From the NCBI GenBank assembly GCA_036897095.1, contig JAYMSP010000151.1, forward strand, positions 1 to 64,000: a stretch of 64,000 bases of DNA, written 5' to 3'. The notes beneath the pieces are model-generated. The model searched no databases, was not told the origin of the DNA, and saw only the letters and a list, made by a program, of their open reading frames with translations. The stretch is from Plantago elongata. Taxonomy: Eukaryota; Streptophyta; Magnoliopsida; Lamiales; Plantaginaceae. Position numbers and translations under genes: made by a program. Shown piece after piece: positions 12,131 through 21,946 of this stretch (positions are counted from its first letter, which is position 1; each line of letters begins with the position of its first letter).

Positions 12131-12900
12131 TGAAGAAGAAATCAACATAGAATTCGAACAAGTTCGCTAAGGTTCAACGATGCTTCATTTATTGAATGCT
12201 TACTATGGTCCAACTGTTTATAGGAGCCTATAGATTTTAAAGAAATCACGGGCTATTGAATTATAATCACAGACCTAAATATTAAGATGGTGAGGCAAAG
12301 AGAGACGGAAAGCTACCAAAAAAGAGTGAAGGGTAGCTACAAACCATACATATATGAAACCTTCGGTTCACAAACTTATTATTATATATTTATATTGTCC
12401 TTTTTCAATTTTTTAGACTATCATTTTGGATCTAGTGCCACTTATTTCTTAAATATGACAACTACGAGTTGTGAAATATGTATTGGATTCTTCTCTCATG
12501 TATGTATAATTTACATAATTGTGTACGTGGTACTTGCATTATTAGCGAAGCCAATCTGCCCTACAAATTAATGCTTCCGAAACTCAAATCAGAAAATTTT
12601 AACTCATATTTTTGAATATGCATAATTGCTCCGTATGAACTAGTTTATTAGTCAACATCTTTTTACCTTAATTTTTTTTAATTTATTAGTGCATGCATTT
12701 TTTTTAAATGCAGTTCCTTTACTTAAATATGTAAAGTTGTTGACAAAGTTTCCATTGCCTACTCTTGGAACTGAACTAATGGAGTATGGTACTATACTAG
12801 GAAAAAGGAAATTAATTTATATTAATTCTACAATATATTTCCAACTCTTCTCACAAGTCACAATTTGGAAAGCATTTATAAAAAAAAGTCACAAGATTCA
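12131..12900. other. Intergenic, upstream of the single-exon gene
   Basis: AT-rich sequence with chance open frames only. No repeat ends or RNA gene recognised. Confidence 0.45.
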
Positions 12901-12920
12901 AAGATGGTTATTAGGCTAAG

Positions 12921-12930
12921 ATATAAAGAA
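12921..12930 (+). promoter_or_regulatory. Probable TATA box of the gene at 13102
   Basis: ATATAAAGAA lies about 175 bases upstream of the ATG. A pyrimidine-rich stretch with repeated TTTCTTCC/TTTCCTTCC words at 13030-13060 is typical of a plant 5' leader. Confidence 0.5.
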
Positions 12931-13101
12931 GGAAAAGCTCCATATCATATCACATAAATAGAAGATGTAGCTACCTAGATAGCCACATAGAAAGAGAAAG
13001 TAGCAACTCTTCAAATTCATTTTCTATTTTTCTTTCTTCCTTTCCTTCCTTTCCTTGTAATCATACAAAAAACAGAGCAAATTAAACAAACAGAGCAAGC
13101 A

Positions 13102-14448
13102 ATGAAATTCAGCTCAAAGAGCAGAATGGGATTCCTGCTAGTCTTCTTTCCAGAAGAAACAGAGCAAACAAACAATCACACCCCTCTTCAAGAATCCAAA
13201 AAAAGTTTCAATCTTTTACTCAAACGCACTAATTCAGCCAATCTTCTTCACAGAGCCCAATCCACCATCTCAATTTGCCTACTTCTTGTTTTCACCACTC
13301 TCTTGCTCTTCACTCTCTCCGCTCTACCTTCCTCCACCGCCTCCTCCGCCACCGCCCGCCGTATCTACAGAAGACATTTATCCGTGATACCAAATGGGTC
13401 GGTCTCCAATTTGCCACACGCCTTGCAGGGAATGGGCACACTCTACATAAGAGGCACCAGAGCAATGAGTGAACTGGTTGTAGCTCATGGAAGTCATTCA
13501 CTCAGCTTGAACGAGTTCAGGCTCTTTCTTAGACTCATTTACCGCTCTGGGATTACGGCAAGATCGGACCTTTTGTTTGTTTTCCCTTCCAAAATGGCTT
13601 CTTTTGATCATGTGGTTGTGCAGGAGACTGACTCGTTCTTGAAACTCGTGACTCAGTTCCGGAGTCGGAATCGGTTTGTGGAGGCCCATTTTGGGAAATT
13701 GAGTAAGAAGGAGAAGGAAAGTGGAGAGCCGATTTGGGGGAGGAGAATCAAAGGGGGGAGTAATGATTCTGAGTCGACTCGGGCGAGTTATGGCTCGGTG
13801 GTGGGATTTGATGTTGAAGAGCTTGACCCGGAGAATGGTCTGTCCGGGTTTTTAGACCATGTTCCGATGAGTTTGAGGAGATGGGCTTGTTATCCGATGT
13901 TATTGGGTCGGGTCAGAAGAAACTTCAAGCATATTATGCTAGTGGACATGAAGGAAATGTTGGTACTTGGTGACCAACTCGGCCGAGTCAGGAATCATAG
14001 TCCCGAGACGGTTATTCTAACAACGACGACGAGTCAGTTGGGTAAGCATGGCAAAAGAAACTCGGACAAAACTCAGTCGACTCGGCAAAAATCCGTTAAC
14101 CCGGGAATTATAGCGGGCGGGTCGAGAGGGGTCCGGAGGTTGTCGAATGCAATGCTGATCGATATCGTTCGAGCAGCGATGCAACATAAGAAGAAGAACT
14201 CAGTTACGGAGTCGGGCCTGTTGAACCAGTTGATCGGGAACGAGTTCGTGTTGAAGAATGTGAAGGTGATCGTTTCGACTGAGTCAGTGCCCGAGTTGAG
14301 TTCCCTCATCGGGTCGAAGTTGGATTTGGGCAGGGCTAATGACACGGTGGTTAGAAGGGGTAATGGTAATTTGGAAGGTTATTCTGTTGTGATGAAGCAT
14401 ATATGCTCATCATTGCCACTAGATTCTAAAGTTTATGGTGATTGTTAG
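13102..14448 (+). CDS. Plant type II membrane protein of unknown function, single exon, 448 aa
   Basis: Seen: an uninterrupted 448-codon frame of higher GC content than its flanks, with a TATA box upstream and AATAAA at 14543-14548. Residues 1-54 are polar and basic; residues 55-76 (ISICLLLVFTTLLLFTLSALP) are a strong transmembrane segment without an obvious cleavage site. The rest has a conserved-looking core around residues 252-300 containing RRWACYPMLLGRVRRNF and HIMLVDMKEMLVLGD. Known: proteins of this architecture occur across land plants as single-exon genes of unknown function, from memory in a plant DUF family (DUF7780-like). Inference: a Golgi or ER type II protein; the core faintly recalls a glycosyltransferase fold, but I see no catalytic DxD motif and propose no activity. 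A second ATG at codon 9 (MGFLLVFFPEE) could be an alternative start. The family assignment needs a profile search. Confidence 0.85.
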   Translation: MKFSSKSRMGFLLVFFPEETEQTNNHTPLQESKKSFNLLLKRTNSANLLHRAQSTISICLLLVFTTLLLFTLSALPSSTASSATARRIYRRHLSVIPNGSVSNLPHALQGMGTLYIRGTRAMSELVVAHGSHSLSLNEFRLFLRLIYRSGITARSDLLFVFPSKMASFDHVVVQETDSFLKLVTQFRSRNRFVEAHFGKLSKKEKESGEPIWGRRIKGGSNDSESTRASYGSVVGFDVEELDPENGLSGFLDHVPMSLRRWACYPMLLGRVRRNFKHIMLVDMKEMLVLGDQLGRVRNHSPETVILTTTTSQLGKHGKRNSDKTQSTRQKSVNPGIIAGGSRGVRRLSNAMLIDIVRAAMQHKKKNSVTESGLLNQLIGNEFVLKNVKVIVSTESVPELSSLIGSKLDLGRANDTVVRRGNGNLEGYSVVMKHICSSLPLDSKVYGDC

Positions 14449-14542
14449 TGGTCAAAGGGGAATATTTATCACAAAAAACAGTTGTTTTTTTTTACTTTTA
14501 GAATTTTGTTTAAGTTATAGAACTTGTTCATAATACGGTTGT

Positions 14543-14548
14543 AATAAA
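14543..14548 (+). terminator. Polyadenylation signal AATAAA
   Basis: AATAAA 95 bases after the stop codon of the single-exon gene, followed by a T-rich stretch. Confidence 0.6.
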
Positions 14549-14905
14549 GTTTTGATTCATCTCACATTGTTCTTTTTTTTCAAGTCATTTAATAATGAAT
14601 AGTATCATGTATGTTCATGAGCATGGTCGACAATCAAATTAGTACTTTGATTAACACATTCTAAAAGTCTGCTAATGCTACATTAACTAACATTTTTCTG
14701 GCTGGTTACTCTATTAGTTATCCTTATAATAACTATTAATCTAGCTAGACATATCTAATGGACCTAGAGCGTCTTCCAAATCTCAAACCACATATTGCTA
14801 TACTCCTTCCATTTCCACTTGTAATGTTTCTCAAAACATTTCAATTTTGGAAACATGGATACCATTAAAAAATAACAATATATTAACAATTGTATCCTAC
14901 TTTAT

Positions 14906-15130
14906 TAATCCCTCGTCCAGAAACGAAACATTTAAAAAGGTACAGTTTAAAATAAAATAAAATATGTGATTAAGAATGAGTTTGAGATAGAAAAGTATAT
15001 ACGGGTCCAATAATGTGTGGTGGAAAATAAGTTGTATTGTGGGGTTATTACTAAAAGTGAAAAATGTTTCGTTATTAACGGGACGCCCAAAACGGAAACA
15101 TGTTTTGTTTGTAATGGGACGGAGAGAGTA
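14906..15130. mobile_element. Stowaway-like MITE (Tc1/mariner type)
   Basis: Left end TA-ATCCCTCGTCC, right end GGGACGGAGAGAGTA: degenerate forms of the Stowaway terminus CTCCCTCCGTCCC with TA at both borders. Internal symmetry supports this: AGAAACGAAACATTT near the left end pairs with AAAAATGTTTCG further in. About 225 bases, non-coding. Confidence 0.75.
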
Positions 15131-15199
15131 ATTCTCAAGGTCCATATGTCCCATAGCAAAAACCCTCATGCAATATTAATGATCCAAGATCCATGGTGA

Positions 15200-15720
15200 C
15201 AGCTTGAAGGTCACGCATCAGAGCCTCTTCACCAAGTAAGGTCGGGTTTTATGTGATCGGTTCTTTATTATGTAGGTGAAATGCTATATTAAGTTTCCCT
15301 TTCTTGAGGTCTGATTTAAGGTCGGAACCTTCATGGGGAAACCTCTCTTTGCTTGACAATAGTAAGGTACAAATGTCCGTAGAGAAAAACTCTGAAGGTT
15401 GGAACCTCTTTGGAAAACCTTCCTTTAGCTGACAACAGTAAGGTCTGAATTTCCTCAGGGGGAAATGTGCTTAGGTAAACATCTCGTCTCGTGTTTGAGT
15501 CCTCTTGACTTGCTCAACTAGGTCGGGCTTGTTTTCTCATATTATAAGTTCCCTCAAATTCCAAGCATCATGTGAATATAGTTGTGGAAATCTAAAGTTA
15601 TTTGAGATCTGAACCTTTGTGGGGACATCTCTGAATAATAGTAAGGTCTGAATATCCTTAGCGAGAAACATCTTCGGGGAAACATCCCTTCTCTTGTTGA
15701 GTGAAGAATTCATCAACTTG
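15200..15720 (+). repeat. Degenerate tandem-like repeat array
   Basis: A recurring phrase of about 75 to 200 bases: GACAATAGTAAGGT at 15354, GACAACAGTAAGGT at 15430 and AATAATAGTAAGGT near 15636, each preceded by GGAACCT...GGGAAACCTCT-like words and followed by a CTGAAT-like word. Spacing is irregular. It resembles the decayed internal repeat of a non-autonomous element; no coding sequence. Confidence 0.6.
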
Positions 15721-17745
15721 ATCAATTAGGAACATCATACTTATTTTCTCGTCCTATGATGAATGGAGTAAAAGTAAATAATTTTAAATGAAGTATGAAT
15801 GGAGAAGTTGAAATTTAGCCCACTAAAATTAGTATAAGAACTGAATTCAATATATAGCTACATAAAGGGAATCGTTTGAAAAGGAAAAAAACATATAGTG
15901 GTAGTATTAGGATTATTCTTATCGGCCAAGGTACAAAAACTATTCCATCCTTCACTTCACCTTTCCAATTACAGTGATAGAGCTAAGAGAAGTACTAAAA
16001 CTGAATTATATAAGCAAGATCAATTAATTATTTAATTACATGAATGTGAGTCTCAATCAATGGTCCAAAATTGGAGTATTTCAAACTTCAAATTAAGCAT
16101 AATTGAGGGGCAATGAGCAAATAGAAGCTTTAAGTGAGATGAATAAACCAATATAATCTGGTTTGATCCGTCCGCCTTCAGGATCCTACAATATCGATGT
16201 TTTGGACCTTCAATGTCGGACCAATGTAATCTGGTTTGATCACTCAGATCCCAATTCTTTATAATGTACATTTTTTTACTTGGTACTACTTAAAATTAGA
16301 ATCTTTATTTCTATGATGTTGAGTTCGGTTTAATAAAAAACCACCGACAAGAAATGATTCGATCAACCACTAAATGTTGCACCAACAATTTCAGTGATAA
16401 ATACTTAAATTTGGTGAACAAAAACCTAATGATAACATAAAATAGAGTACGATCAACCAAATAATAAAGGAGTTTACGTGGTTCGACAATGCATGCATCC
16501 ACAACTCCATCTGAGTAAACTAGAGATTTTTTTATTGATAAGAAACCTTACAAGATCAACAACAAGTCCACACAAGTAATAAGTTGCATATTTATCAATC
16601 TAAGCTCAAGTTCCTTCTGTCTATTCTATGGTGAATTGGAGAAGAAAGTTAATTGTTTAGGCAAGAGAGAAAATACAACTACAATCTAAATGTTTGACAT
16701 GATTAGATACAATGACTACCGGTGATCTACTTATATCTAAGCTCCAGCTAACTGAGAAACGGTTGAAAAACCCGTGTAACATAATTGTTGAACCAACTGT
16801 TATATCACAAAGGATAATAACTGTGACAACAACATTGACTTAGATTAAACCTCAACTCTTAGATCATAATTGACTTGATCATATTCGTCAACAAGGAAAT
16901 GCCATATCACCTAGTCCAAGTGAAAACACGCCTTTGATATCTTATCAAGAGTACTTACGCCTCCTGCAGCTTACAAAACAGATTTAAAGACTTTTTGAGA
17001 TAGAATTGAAGTGATCATATCCCAATTAAAATTAATTTTTTTGTTTTTATAAAATGTTCGATTTAACGGTTGCTGCAACACTCCAATTCGTTACCGTTCT
17101 TCATGAATTCAATCAGATGTGAATTAATTGACGTTTTTTTACGGCAATATAGAGGAGTATGCCAACCAATCAATATGTTTAAAAGTGATAAAATTTGGTT
17201 TAGAGAAGTAGTAAGGTTTATATTTTAAAAAAAATGCAGTTTCTTTTGTTTTGTCGGTATATCCAACTGGAACATTAAATTGGTAGCACTGTAATGAGTC
17301 AGCCAATAAAATGAAATGAGTGATGATATTATAATTTATATGTTGGAAAATAGATAGCTAGGTCCGGTCCAGATAATATTGAATGGTGTGTTTTGGTGCT
17401 TGTTGGTTCCGTGATGCATTAAGTAGCTGTCACCACGTTAATGACATGCATTCATCGATCATAATTACCACCTAGCTAGCTATATGCATCTTATTATTCC
17501 TACGTGATTAGAGGCGGGATTTCAGAAATTAGGACTAAATGTTGTATTATATTCAAGATTTCAAGTAACTACGTTCTCTTCTTCTCAACCGAACAATTAA
17601 GAAAATTTATACTCAACTAAAATTAATAAGTAAATTTTACTTGAAATGTCCTGCAATGCTTGCATCATTTGTGACCCGACAAAGTTAATTTTAAAATTGT
17701 AACTCATTCTCCACACAAAAGAAAATTATATTTAAAAATAAATAA
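15721..17745. other. Intergenic, possible LTR-type fragment at 16317-16990
   Basis: No gene found. Near 16213 a 17-base phrase (AATCTGGTTTGATC and flanks) repeats that at 16150. From 16317, sequence containing GGAGTTTACGTGGTTCGAC resembles words common in plant Copia LTR and leader regions, so this may be a very old, broken LTR fragment; no partner repeat was found and I hold this loosely. Confidence 0.3.
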
Positions 17746-17758
17746 ATTATTACCATTC

Positions 17759-17848
17759 GACAACGAGATGCAACTCAGTTGGTAAGACGCTTCACTCCCA
17801 ACTAATAGGTCGGGAGTTCGAGTCATCCTTTAATTGTTTAAACAAAAT
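17759..17848 (+). mobile_element. Very short tRNA-derived SINE, copy 1
   Basis: About 90 bases starting GACAACGAGATGCAACTCAG. It has RNA polymerase III promoter boxes: A-box-like GCAACTCAGTTGG and B box GGGAGTTCGAGTCAT. It is flanked by a 13-bp direct repeat with one mismatch (ATTATTACCATTC at 17746-17758, ATTATTATCATTC at 17849-17861). It ends TTGTTTAAACAAAAT rather than in a poly(A) tail. It matches the minus-strand copy at 20831-20921 over its length. It cannot fold as a normal tRNA, so it is not a tRNA gene. Confidence 0.85.
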
Positions 17849-17861
17849 ATTATTATCATTC

Positions 17862-19480
17862 AAGTTTAAACTCAATTAGAATTAAATTGTTATAATATAT
17901 CAATACCAAAATCAATAATAAATCATGGTAAATTATAACATTTGATTTCCCACTAATTAAGCTTAATTACAAAATAATCCATACATTTTTCAATAATGTA
18001 TTCACCCCAACAATTACGAATTCATAAAAGAAAATGCATTTCTTTTTGTAATTGTTCAAAGATAGTATTAGTCTGAACTGAATGGAATAGTAATACAAAA
18101 TGTAGTTAAGAAGAAATGAGCTGAATTAAGTTGAACTGGACTGACTTGAATTGTACTATAAAATGTAGTTAAAAAGAAATTAGCTGGAGTTAAGGTAGTA
18201 ATAAATTTAAAGGTTTAGATATAAATTTATTGCAGGCGCGTTGACCATGAATTAAAATGTTGTCGAAGGAAGCACAAGTCATGGAAGGAATGTGAAGGAA
18301 ATATCATACGCATACGCATCGAGAGGTGGGATTGTATTGATTCGGTGCACGTGCTTTGCTTTCAGATCTCTTTTAATTTCTCCTCGATAATTCAACTCGT
18401 AATTTAACACTATCGTAACCTTTTTTACTCCAATTCATCTTCTTTTCTATCAACCCATGGTTTAATTTAACTATGTCTTGCTTTTCACTTTTTCTTGGTT
18501 TCATCCAGCTAATCATCAACCGGACTTAGCTTCACGTTCAAGACATCGACGAAGAATTGGATGCCAAAGATCCGAAACTTATGCAATCACTTCCTTTCTT
18601 TTCTGACTTTAGTATTGTAACTCATCTGGGTTCATAAAAAAGATATACAGTCTAGTAAAAAATTAAATAATATAAATGATGAAGTAAAAAAATATAATGA
18701 ATAAAGTATGTTAAATAGTGATTAAGTAGGGTCTTCTATCGACAATTAAAGTGTCACCTTGATAAATATTAGTCACATATTTTAACCCCTTGGATTAAAA
18801 CTTCAATGATGGAGATCGAATAATGTACTACCTTTCGCACTACGTGTTGCCATGAAATACCGCTCATATCGCACCGGGTGTTGCGCTACGTGTTGCTCTA
18901 ACTATCTACATCGCTTATATTTAAATATAATTTTTAAATATTTTATTAAAACATATTTTTTCATATATTCAATATACCTACTAACAAAATTAAAATCTTT
19001 AAATAAAAAAATAAAAATTAAAAATTAAAGTAAATTATTCTCCAAAGGTAGGAGATTAAACAAAAAATCGAAATCAATAACAAACATTAAATTAAAAATA
19101 ATTGGAGAATTTAATCTAGGGTTCATGTGAACATTGATAAATAGTGGAATTTTAATTTAGGGTTTATGTGAATGTTATCCTCTTTCTCGTTAATTGTCAC
19201 GATTAATTATGAGTATGTAATATTCGTGAATAATTATAATTTTTAAGATTAATTCTCTTGCAAATTATATAATATAATCGAAATTAATGAAAAAATTAAA
19301 TTTAAATAACAGATAGCGGTTGAGGACGATAGTAGAGTGCGATATGAAGTAATGATTAAGTGACATAGAAATTAATAGACACGTGTCAGATGTGGACACA
19401 TTGACTAACAATAGTTAGGGCGACACCTTGACTAACGGTAGAAATTTTGGACTAAATATGAATGATGATGTATAAAGTAG
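17862..19480. other. Intergenic between SINE and Mutator-like element
   Basis: AT-rich sequence without a recognised gene. It contains degenerate CTGAACTGAAT / GTACTATAAAATGTAGTT repeats at 18065-18190 (two related units) and two AC-rich phrases at 18838-18900 repeating CACTACGTGTTGC / CGCTACGTGTTGC. Confidence 0.45.
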
Positions 19481-19489
19481 TAGAAATAA

Positions 19490-20810
19490 GGGGCAATTAC
19501 ATATACACCCCTTATTTTTTGTGCCAATTACAGATTACCCTATGTAGTTTGAAGTATTACAGATAAACCCAACTTCTCACCCGGCGTGACTCCGGCGAGT
19601 ATGTGGCATAATCTGCTGATGTGGCTTCTTATGTGGCATGACATGGAATTCCATGTCATCAACATACGTCTTCTTCTTCCTTTCTTGGCCGTCAGGTCCT
19701 TGGTTTCATCTCCCTTCTTCGACTCTCTTCCTCATCTTCTCCGCTCCACCTCACTCGATCTCCCTACTGGATCGAAACCTTACCTACACCCAACCACCAT
19801 CTCTACAACCATCCGCCACCACGCCTCACCAATCTGCTGCCTCAACCACCATTCAAGCCGATAAATCACCACTACCACACCCACATCCCTCGACCCATTC
19901 ACTTCCGCCACCTCAATAGCGAATTCGAAAGCGAGCCCAGCCATGGCTGCCATTGTGTGCCACCACCTCTGCCACTGTATTCGAGGTTGATCCGACGGCT
20001 CCTTCGTTTTTCCTCAATTCCTTGTTCGATTCGCCCTCTCGGTAAGTGTTTCAGTCCTCGTATTTATGTTTGGGATGGGAATTTGGTTCGTTTATCTTGT
20101 TTTATGCTAGTCGATCCACTCCTTTTCCTGCCAATCACTGTAGCTTTGAATTCGTTCTGTTTGTGTGTGTTTCGAGTCTTTGCTCCTTGTTCGAATGTGG
20201 CATATGTCTGATTCTTTGTTTCGATTTTGATTGTGTTGGTCTGTGATTGATTTGACTTTGGTGTTATTCTGCTTCGACTGATTAGTTGAATTCGGCTTGC
20301 TCCTCTATTGTTTTGTTCCATTCGTTGTTTCTGTATTCGAATTATCTGTGTTAAGTCGATCTAGGTTGTCTTGGTCACTGACTTTCGAGCTCAGTGGTGT
20401 TGTAGCCCTCTCGGCAAGTGTTTCAGTCCTCGTAATGAACTCGCGATTGGATTTGATCGAATTTAACTCATTAGGAACCAGATTCGATCTTGGACGGATG
20501 GATATTGATTTTAGAAACTTGGTTGGATTTACAGGGACCAGTTCTGATAGTTTCAGAAACTTGAAGGGCCTGCATTTGAGAATTAAATGTACCTGGGACT
20601 TGTGTGTAATTTGGAAATGCTGAGATGGCATGCCAACTCATCAAAGGCGTGTGTCTCCGGCGTGACATGAAATCCGACGTTGACTTTTGGACCTGTTTGT
20701 AATTAGTTTTTAAAAACTATTCATTTTTTGGAATGATTTGTAATACTTCAAACAACAGAGGGTTATTTGAGATGAGGGCAAAGATTAGGGGTGGATTTTG
20801 TAATTTTTCC
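19490..20810 (+). mobile_element. Mutator-like element, non-autonomous, possible Pack-MULE
   Basis: Seen: about 85-base terminal inverted repeats. The left end starts GGGGCAATTACA and the right end, reverse complemented, starts GGAAAAATTACA; both continue through a shared block containing GTTTGAAGTATTACA. The element is flanked by TAGAAATAA (19481-19489) and TAGAAATAT (20811-20819), a 9-bp target duplication with one late mismatch, as Mutator superfamily elements make. The 1.1-kb interior is GC-richer and pyrimidine-rich like a plant 5' leader. At 20032-20061 it has an exon-intron-like junction (CCCTCTCGGTAAGTG) that recurs with one change at 20405-20434, and a perfect 20-base palindrome lies at 19639-19658. 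No transposase seen. Inference: a MULE that captured host gene sequence; the donor gene is not recognised. Confidence 0.8.
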
Positions 20811-20830
20811 TAGAAATATTTTTCATTTAA

Positions 20831-20921
20831 TATTTGTTTAAAAGGTAAAGGTGACTCGAATCCCGACCTATTGGTAGGAGCGGAAGTGAATTACCAACGG
20901 AGTTGCGCTTTGTTGTCAGAG
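20831..20921 (-). mobile_element. Very short tRNA-derived SINE, copy 2
   Basis: A 91-base minus-strand copy of the family at 17759-17848, with the same A-box-like and B-box regions (B box GGGATTCGAGTCACC) and the same end (TTTAAACAAATAT). It is flanked by a perfect 11-bp direct repeat, TTTTCATTTAA on the plus strand (20820-20830 and 20922-20932). Its left duplication begins right after the Mutator-like element's own target duplication. Confidence 0.88.
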
Positions 20922-20932
20922 TTTTCATTTAA

Positions 20933-21538
20933 ATTGTGGAAAAATGAAATTAATTGGACCAAAATAAATATGAAAGACAAAGCTGAGACAGAGAGTGTAT
21001 GAAAAAATAACAGGAGGTGAAAAATTAGGATACAAGATCTAACCCACTAGTTAATTGTCATACCAAAATTTTACTATAATTATAGTAGATCTTTTATGTA
21101 TATAGATTAAAATTAGTTCGTGATCAAAATTAAATTATACTAAAGACTTTTACGATCAAAAAACCACACACTGGTCATAAGTTGGAAGTCTACTCTTCAA
21201 TCCACAATCACAACTCAACTAACAACTAGGTCAGAATATGGCAGCCACAGGTTACTTGAAGTCTGGAATCTTCAAAGACTTCGGCATTGATTGTTGTTCT
21301 GGAACTCATATATAGTTTTGTATGTGATTCCAAAGTCTTCACTACACTTGGCTTAAATATACTAAACGACGGAGCGATCAATTTGATAATTAAATTTCAT
21401 TACTTGTAAATAATTCTCGCTTTGTCTGTGGAAATGACAAAACCAAGAGATTATTGTGTTGGGGACATGCAAATGTGGATTAAATGTAGCTTAAACTTGT
21501 GACAATTTTGTAAGTTGTGGGAAGATATTTGATGTAGT
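20933..21538. other. Intergenic, nothing recognised
   Basis: AT-rich spacer between the SINE and a LINE end; no coding or repeat structure recognised. Confidence 0.4.
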
Positions 21539-21539
21539 A

Positions 21540-21838
21540 ATTCTTTTTTATTTTTTCAAACAACTAAAATCTTTATTAATAAAAGTCAAGAACACAAATA
21601 ATACTCTCAACAAAATCATTACAAAGGAACTAAATACATATCATCCAAACCAGAAGTTCTAAATCACAACTATACAGTTATCCAAACTAAATACAACAAT
21701 CAAAATTGACATGAACTCCATATCTCAACACCATAAAATGCTCAACCGTCAGAAAACGCTTATGTGCACCTCAATCAGCTTATCTTCACCAAAAAATGAA
21801 TCTCAAACATCGTGACCAGTTTCATAATAGGATAAATT
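21540..21838 (-). mobile_element. LINE 3' end, minus strand
   Basis: On the minus strand the sequence ends in a typical plant L1 3' region: TTTGTAATGATTTTGTTGAG, then AATAAAGATTTTAG and an A-rich tail (the plus-strand T-rich run at 21543-21557). It is related base by base, with divergence, to the other minus-strand LINE end at 32727-32965. No coding part is recognisable. Confidence 0.6.
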
Positions 21839-21946
21839 CCACCGCCAATTTAATATATAATCCAAAAGATTTTAGAGAAAGTAGATGAGTGTAGGAAAAA
21901 AATGAAGTCATTTTGTTTGTGGTATTTAGTAGTTGAGGTTGTAATG

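Noticed and set aside
12287-12571. 94-codon open frame
   Set aside because: Composition is that of the AT-rich spacer; hydrophobic run but no family pattern or promoter.
17759-17848. tRNA gene
   Set aside because: Has A- and B-box-like sequences but no cloverleaf with acceptor stem; has target duplications and a second copy, so it is a SINE.
20297-20631. Overlapping 108-codon frames on both strands
   Set aside because: Both lie in the Mutator-like element interior; GC-richer captured-like sequence gives open frames on either strand, and neither has a recognisable domain.
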